Assembly: GCA_021785115.1 (NCBI GenBank)
Contig: JAJYGO010000350.1
Coordinates: 1 to 14,011, forward strand
Source of the DNA: Chloroflexota bacterium
Lineage (GTDB): Bacteria > Chloroflexota > Limnocylindria > Limnocylindrales > CSP1-4
DNA length: 14,011 nt
Direction: 5' to 3'
The stretch's first letter is position 1; the number at the start of each line of letters is the position of its first letter. Positions 12,499-14,011 of this stretch are shown here, piece by piece. The position numbers were made by a program, and so were the translations under genes. The notes beneath the pieces were generated by a model. That model ran no database searches. It worked only from the letters and a program-made list of their open reading frames with translations, and had not been told where the DNA came from.

Positions 12499-13740
12499 TC
12501 AGACCCGCTCGAACGCCATCGCGACAGAGCCGCCCCCGCCCAGGCAGAGCGTCGCCAGCCCGTACCGGCCCTCGCGGCGCCGGAGCTCGTGGAGCAGCGT
12601 GGCGACGATCCGCGCCCCGCTCGCGCCGATGGGGTGGCCGAGGGCGATCGCCCCGCCGTTCACGTTGACCTTCGACCAGTCGAACCCGAGCTCGCGCCCG
12701 TCCGCGAGCGTCTGCGCGGCGAACGCCTCGTTGATCTCGATGAGGTCGAACGCGTCGATGGGCATCTCGATGCGGTCGAGCAGGCGGCGCACGCCGGCGA
12801 CCGGGGCGAGGAAGAGCCACTTCGGCTCGACCTCGGCCTGTGCGTAGCCGACGATCCGCGCGACCGGCCGCAGTCCGTACCGCTCCACAGCGCGCTCGCT
12901 GGCGACCACGGTGGCCGCCGCGCCGTCGGTGATCCCCGGCGCGTTGCCCGCAGTCACGGTGCCGGTGCCGTCGCTCGGAGCGTCCTCACCCGTCGGAAGC
13001 TCGAAGGCGGGCTTCAACCGCGCGAGCGCTTCGGGCGTGGTGTCGCGGCGCGGCGCCTCGTCGGTCGTGAACAGCGTCTCCTCGCGCCCCCGGCGCACCG
13101 GCACGGGCACGATCTCGCCGGCGAACCGGCCGGCGTCGATCGCGGCGACCGCCCGCCGATGGCTCTCGAGCGCGAACGCGTCCTGGTCGTCGCGGCTCAC
13201 GTGTGACCGGGCCGCGACCCGCTCGGCGTGCGTGCCCATGTGGCAGCCCTCGATGGAGCACCAGAGCCCGTCCTGCACGGTCGAGTCGACCAGCTCCGCG
13301 TTCCCGAGACGGTACCCGAACCTCGCCTTCGGCAGCAGGTACGGCCCCTGATCCATGTTCTCCATGCCACCGGCGACCACGACGTCGGCGTCGCCGGCGC
13401 GGATCTCGGCCGCGGCCAGCATGATCGACTTCATGCCGGAGCCGCAGACACGGTTGATCGTCGTCGCGCTCGTGCCGTCGGGCAGTCCGGCCTTGAGGGC
13501 GGCCTGGCGGGCCGGCGCCTGGCCCGACCCAGCCTGGAGGACCTGCCCCATGAGGACCTCCTCGACCGAATTCGGCGGCACGTGCGCGCGCTCGACCGCG
13601 GCCTGGATGGCGATGCCCCCGAGGGTGGTCGCGGGCACGTCAGCGAGGCTGCCGGCGAACTTCCCGATCGGAGTCCGCATCGCGGAGACGAGAAACACGC
13701 GACCGGACGGCCCGTCCGGTCGGAGCGGCTGGCTGTCCAT
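12499..13740 (-). CDS. Thiolase (acetyl-CoA C-acetyltransferase)
   Basis: Thiolases condense two acyl-CoA units (for example acetyl-CoA to acetoacetyl-CoA) or cleave 3-ketoacyl-CoA. The 413-aa product has all catalytic elements: Cys99 in NRVCGSGMKS, NEAF at 337-340, His369 in NVNGGAIALGHPIGASG, and Cys399 in TLCLGGGGSVA. VSAMRTPIGKFAGSL matches the family N-terminus and is preceded by about 17 extra residues. The single-gene context does not decide between biosynthetic (PHB, mevalonate, butyrate) and degradative roles. The segment around 152-168 (NAELVDSTVQDGLW) and GCHMGTHAE resemble the acetyl-CoA acetyltransferase group. ATG 13740 is 6 nt after a TAGCAT box, so it is probably leaderless. 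The last motif usually reads GGGxG and here is GGGGSVA, a minor deviation. Confidence 0.95.
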   Translation of the reverse strand: MDSQPLRPDGPSGRVFLVSAMRTPIGKFAGSLADVPATTLGGIAIQAAVERAHVPPNSVEEVLMGQVLQAGSGQAPARQAALKAGLPDGTSATTINRVCGSGMKSIMLAAAEIRAGDADVVVAGGMENMDQGPYLLPKARFGYRLGNAELVDSTVQDGLWCSIEGCHMGTHAERVAARSHVSRDDQDAFALESHRRAVAAIDAGRFAGEIVPVPVRRGREETLFTTDEAPRRDTTPEALARLKPAFELPTGEDAPSDGTGTVTAGNAPGITDGAAATVVASERAVERYGLRPVARIVGYAQAEVEPKWLFLAPVAGVRRLLDRIEMPIDAFDLIEINEAFAAQTLADGRELGFDWSKVNVNGGAIALGHPIGASGARIVATLLHELRRREGRYGLATLCLGGGGSVAMAFERV

Positions 13741-13746
13741 CGCCGA

Positions 13747-13752
13747 ATGCTA
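13747..13752 (-). promoter_or_regulatory. -10 box (TAGCAT) of the thiolase gene, leaderless type
   Basis: TAGCAT ends 6 nt before ATG 13740 and no Shine-Dalgarno sequence intervenes. It matches the arrangement at the M16, coaX and 203-aa genes. No -35 is evident. Confidence 0.5.
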
Positions 13753-13852
13753 GCGCGGTGCTCTGCCTGCACGATCCGATCGCACCATCTTCGGGTCATC
13801 TCGGGCAGTTCGACAACCTGGCAGACGGGCCCGCACCGCTCGATGGTCATGG

Positions 13853-13909
13853 CGCCGATCGCGGCGGTGCGACATGAGCAATGGACCGGCGCATGTCGCG
13901 CAATCGGCG
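13853..13909. repeat. 57-nt two-part inverted repeat upstream of the thiolase
   Basis: The inner arms 13867-13876 and 13892-13901 form 10 pairs (one G-U) around a 15-nt loop. The outer arms 13853-13859 and 13903-13909 form 7 more pairs, separated by a 7x1 internal loop. It lies 28 nt past the stop of the leftward partial gene and ~100 nt before the thiolase promoter. It could act as that gene's terminator or as an operator. Confidence 0.5.
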
Positions 13910-13937
13910 GCCTCCCGGGTCTTCGCGCGGGCGGGGC

Positions 13938-14011
13938 CTACGGAATCGTGGTCAGGGCATCCAGCGAGGCCAGGGGCACGATGCCCTCCGCCCCGCGTGC
14001 GAGCGACTCGT
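13938..14011 (-). CDS. C-terminal end of a leftward gene (partial)
   Basis: The last 23 codons before TAG (13938-13940) read ESLARGAEGIVPLASLDALT followed by TIP. This has a normal amphipathic composition and codon use like its neighbours. The other two minus-strand frames are implausible or stopped. The rest lies beyond the window and no family can be named. Confidence 0.55.
   Translation of the reverse strand, partial: ESLARGAEGIVPLASLDALTTIP

Noticed and set aside
13431..13850. 139-aa minus-strand frame starting upstream of the thiolase
   Set aside because: It overlaps the thiolase N-terminus out of frame and becomes Arg/Ser/Pro-rich there. No ribosome site or motif supports it.

Overview
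The window comes from a very GC-rich bacterial chromosome (roughly 70% GC by eye, with strong G/C bias at third codon positions). Genes are densely packed, and I see no phage, plasmid, transposon, CRISPR, rRNA or tRNA signature. The content is core metabolism: nucleotide kinase, M16 peptidase, pantothenate/CoA synthesis, a DRTGG-type P-loop protein, glutamate dehydrogenase, a DegV protein and a thiolase. Several genes appear leaderless, with TANNNT boxes immediately before their start codons. This fits a high-GC lineage such as Chloroflexota (Limnocylindria-like) or Actinomycetota. That placement is an inference from composition and gene style and was not tested.

Layout. (1) Positions 1-38 may hold the end of a rightward gene, convergent with the next operon. 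(2) Positions 107-2940 (minus) hold a three-gene operon: M16 peptidase, a TPR-like protein with a 7-residue tandem repeat, and ndk, joined by a 3-nt gap and a 4-nt overlap. (3) Positions 3135-3593 (minus) hold an unrecognised 152-aa protein. (4) Positions 3594-3886 are a 293-nt divergent intergenic region with two promoters, two tandem repeats and a long imperfect hairpin. (5) Positions 3887-7961 (plus) hold coaX-coaBC-panB-panC, a tightly coupled operon spanning pantothenate synthesis and the first CoA steps. (6) Positions 8049-9882 (minus) hold an unrecognised 203-aa protein followed by a BioD/Pta-N-like P-loop protein with a DRTGG domain. (7) Positions 10008-11273 (minus) hold gdhA with a repeat-containing leader. 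(8) Positions 11547-12398 (minus) hold a DegV-family protein. (9) Positions 12499-13740 (minus) hold a thiolase. (10) Positions 13938-14011 (minus) hold the C-terminal end of another gene cut by the window edge. No gene-free stretch exceeds 300 bases.

How the genes relate. In the plus-strand operon, PanB makes ketopantoate and PanC condenses pantoate with beta-alanine. CoaX then phosphorylates pantothenate, and CoaBC adds cysteine and decarboxylates to 4'-phosphopantetheine. Ketopantoate reductase, aspartate decarboxylase, CoaD and CoaE are not in the window. The thiolase is a CoA-using enzyme and DegV proteins bind fatty acids, but each has its own promoter, so any link is only thematic.

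The most notable signals are these. CoaBC has Asp and Ser where the well-studied CoaC domain has its catalytic Asn and Cys. A recurring TANNNT box lies 6-8 nt before four start codons. The coaX upstream region is rich in repeats and hairpins. The gdhA leader carries a duplicated 22/23-nt element. Two conserved-looking proteins (152 aa and 203 aa) are ones I cannot assign.
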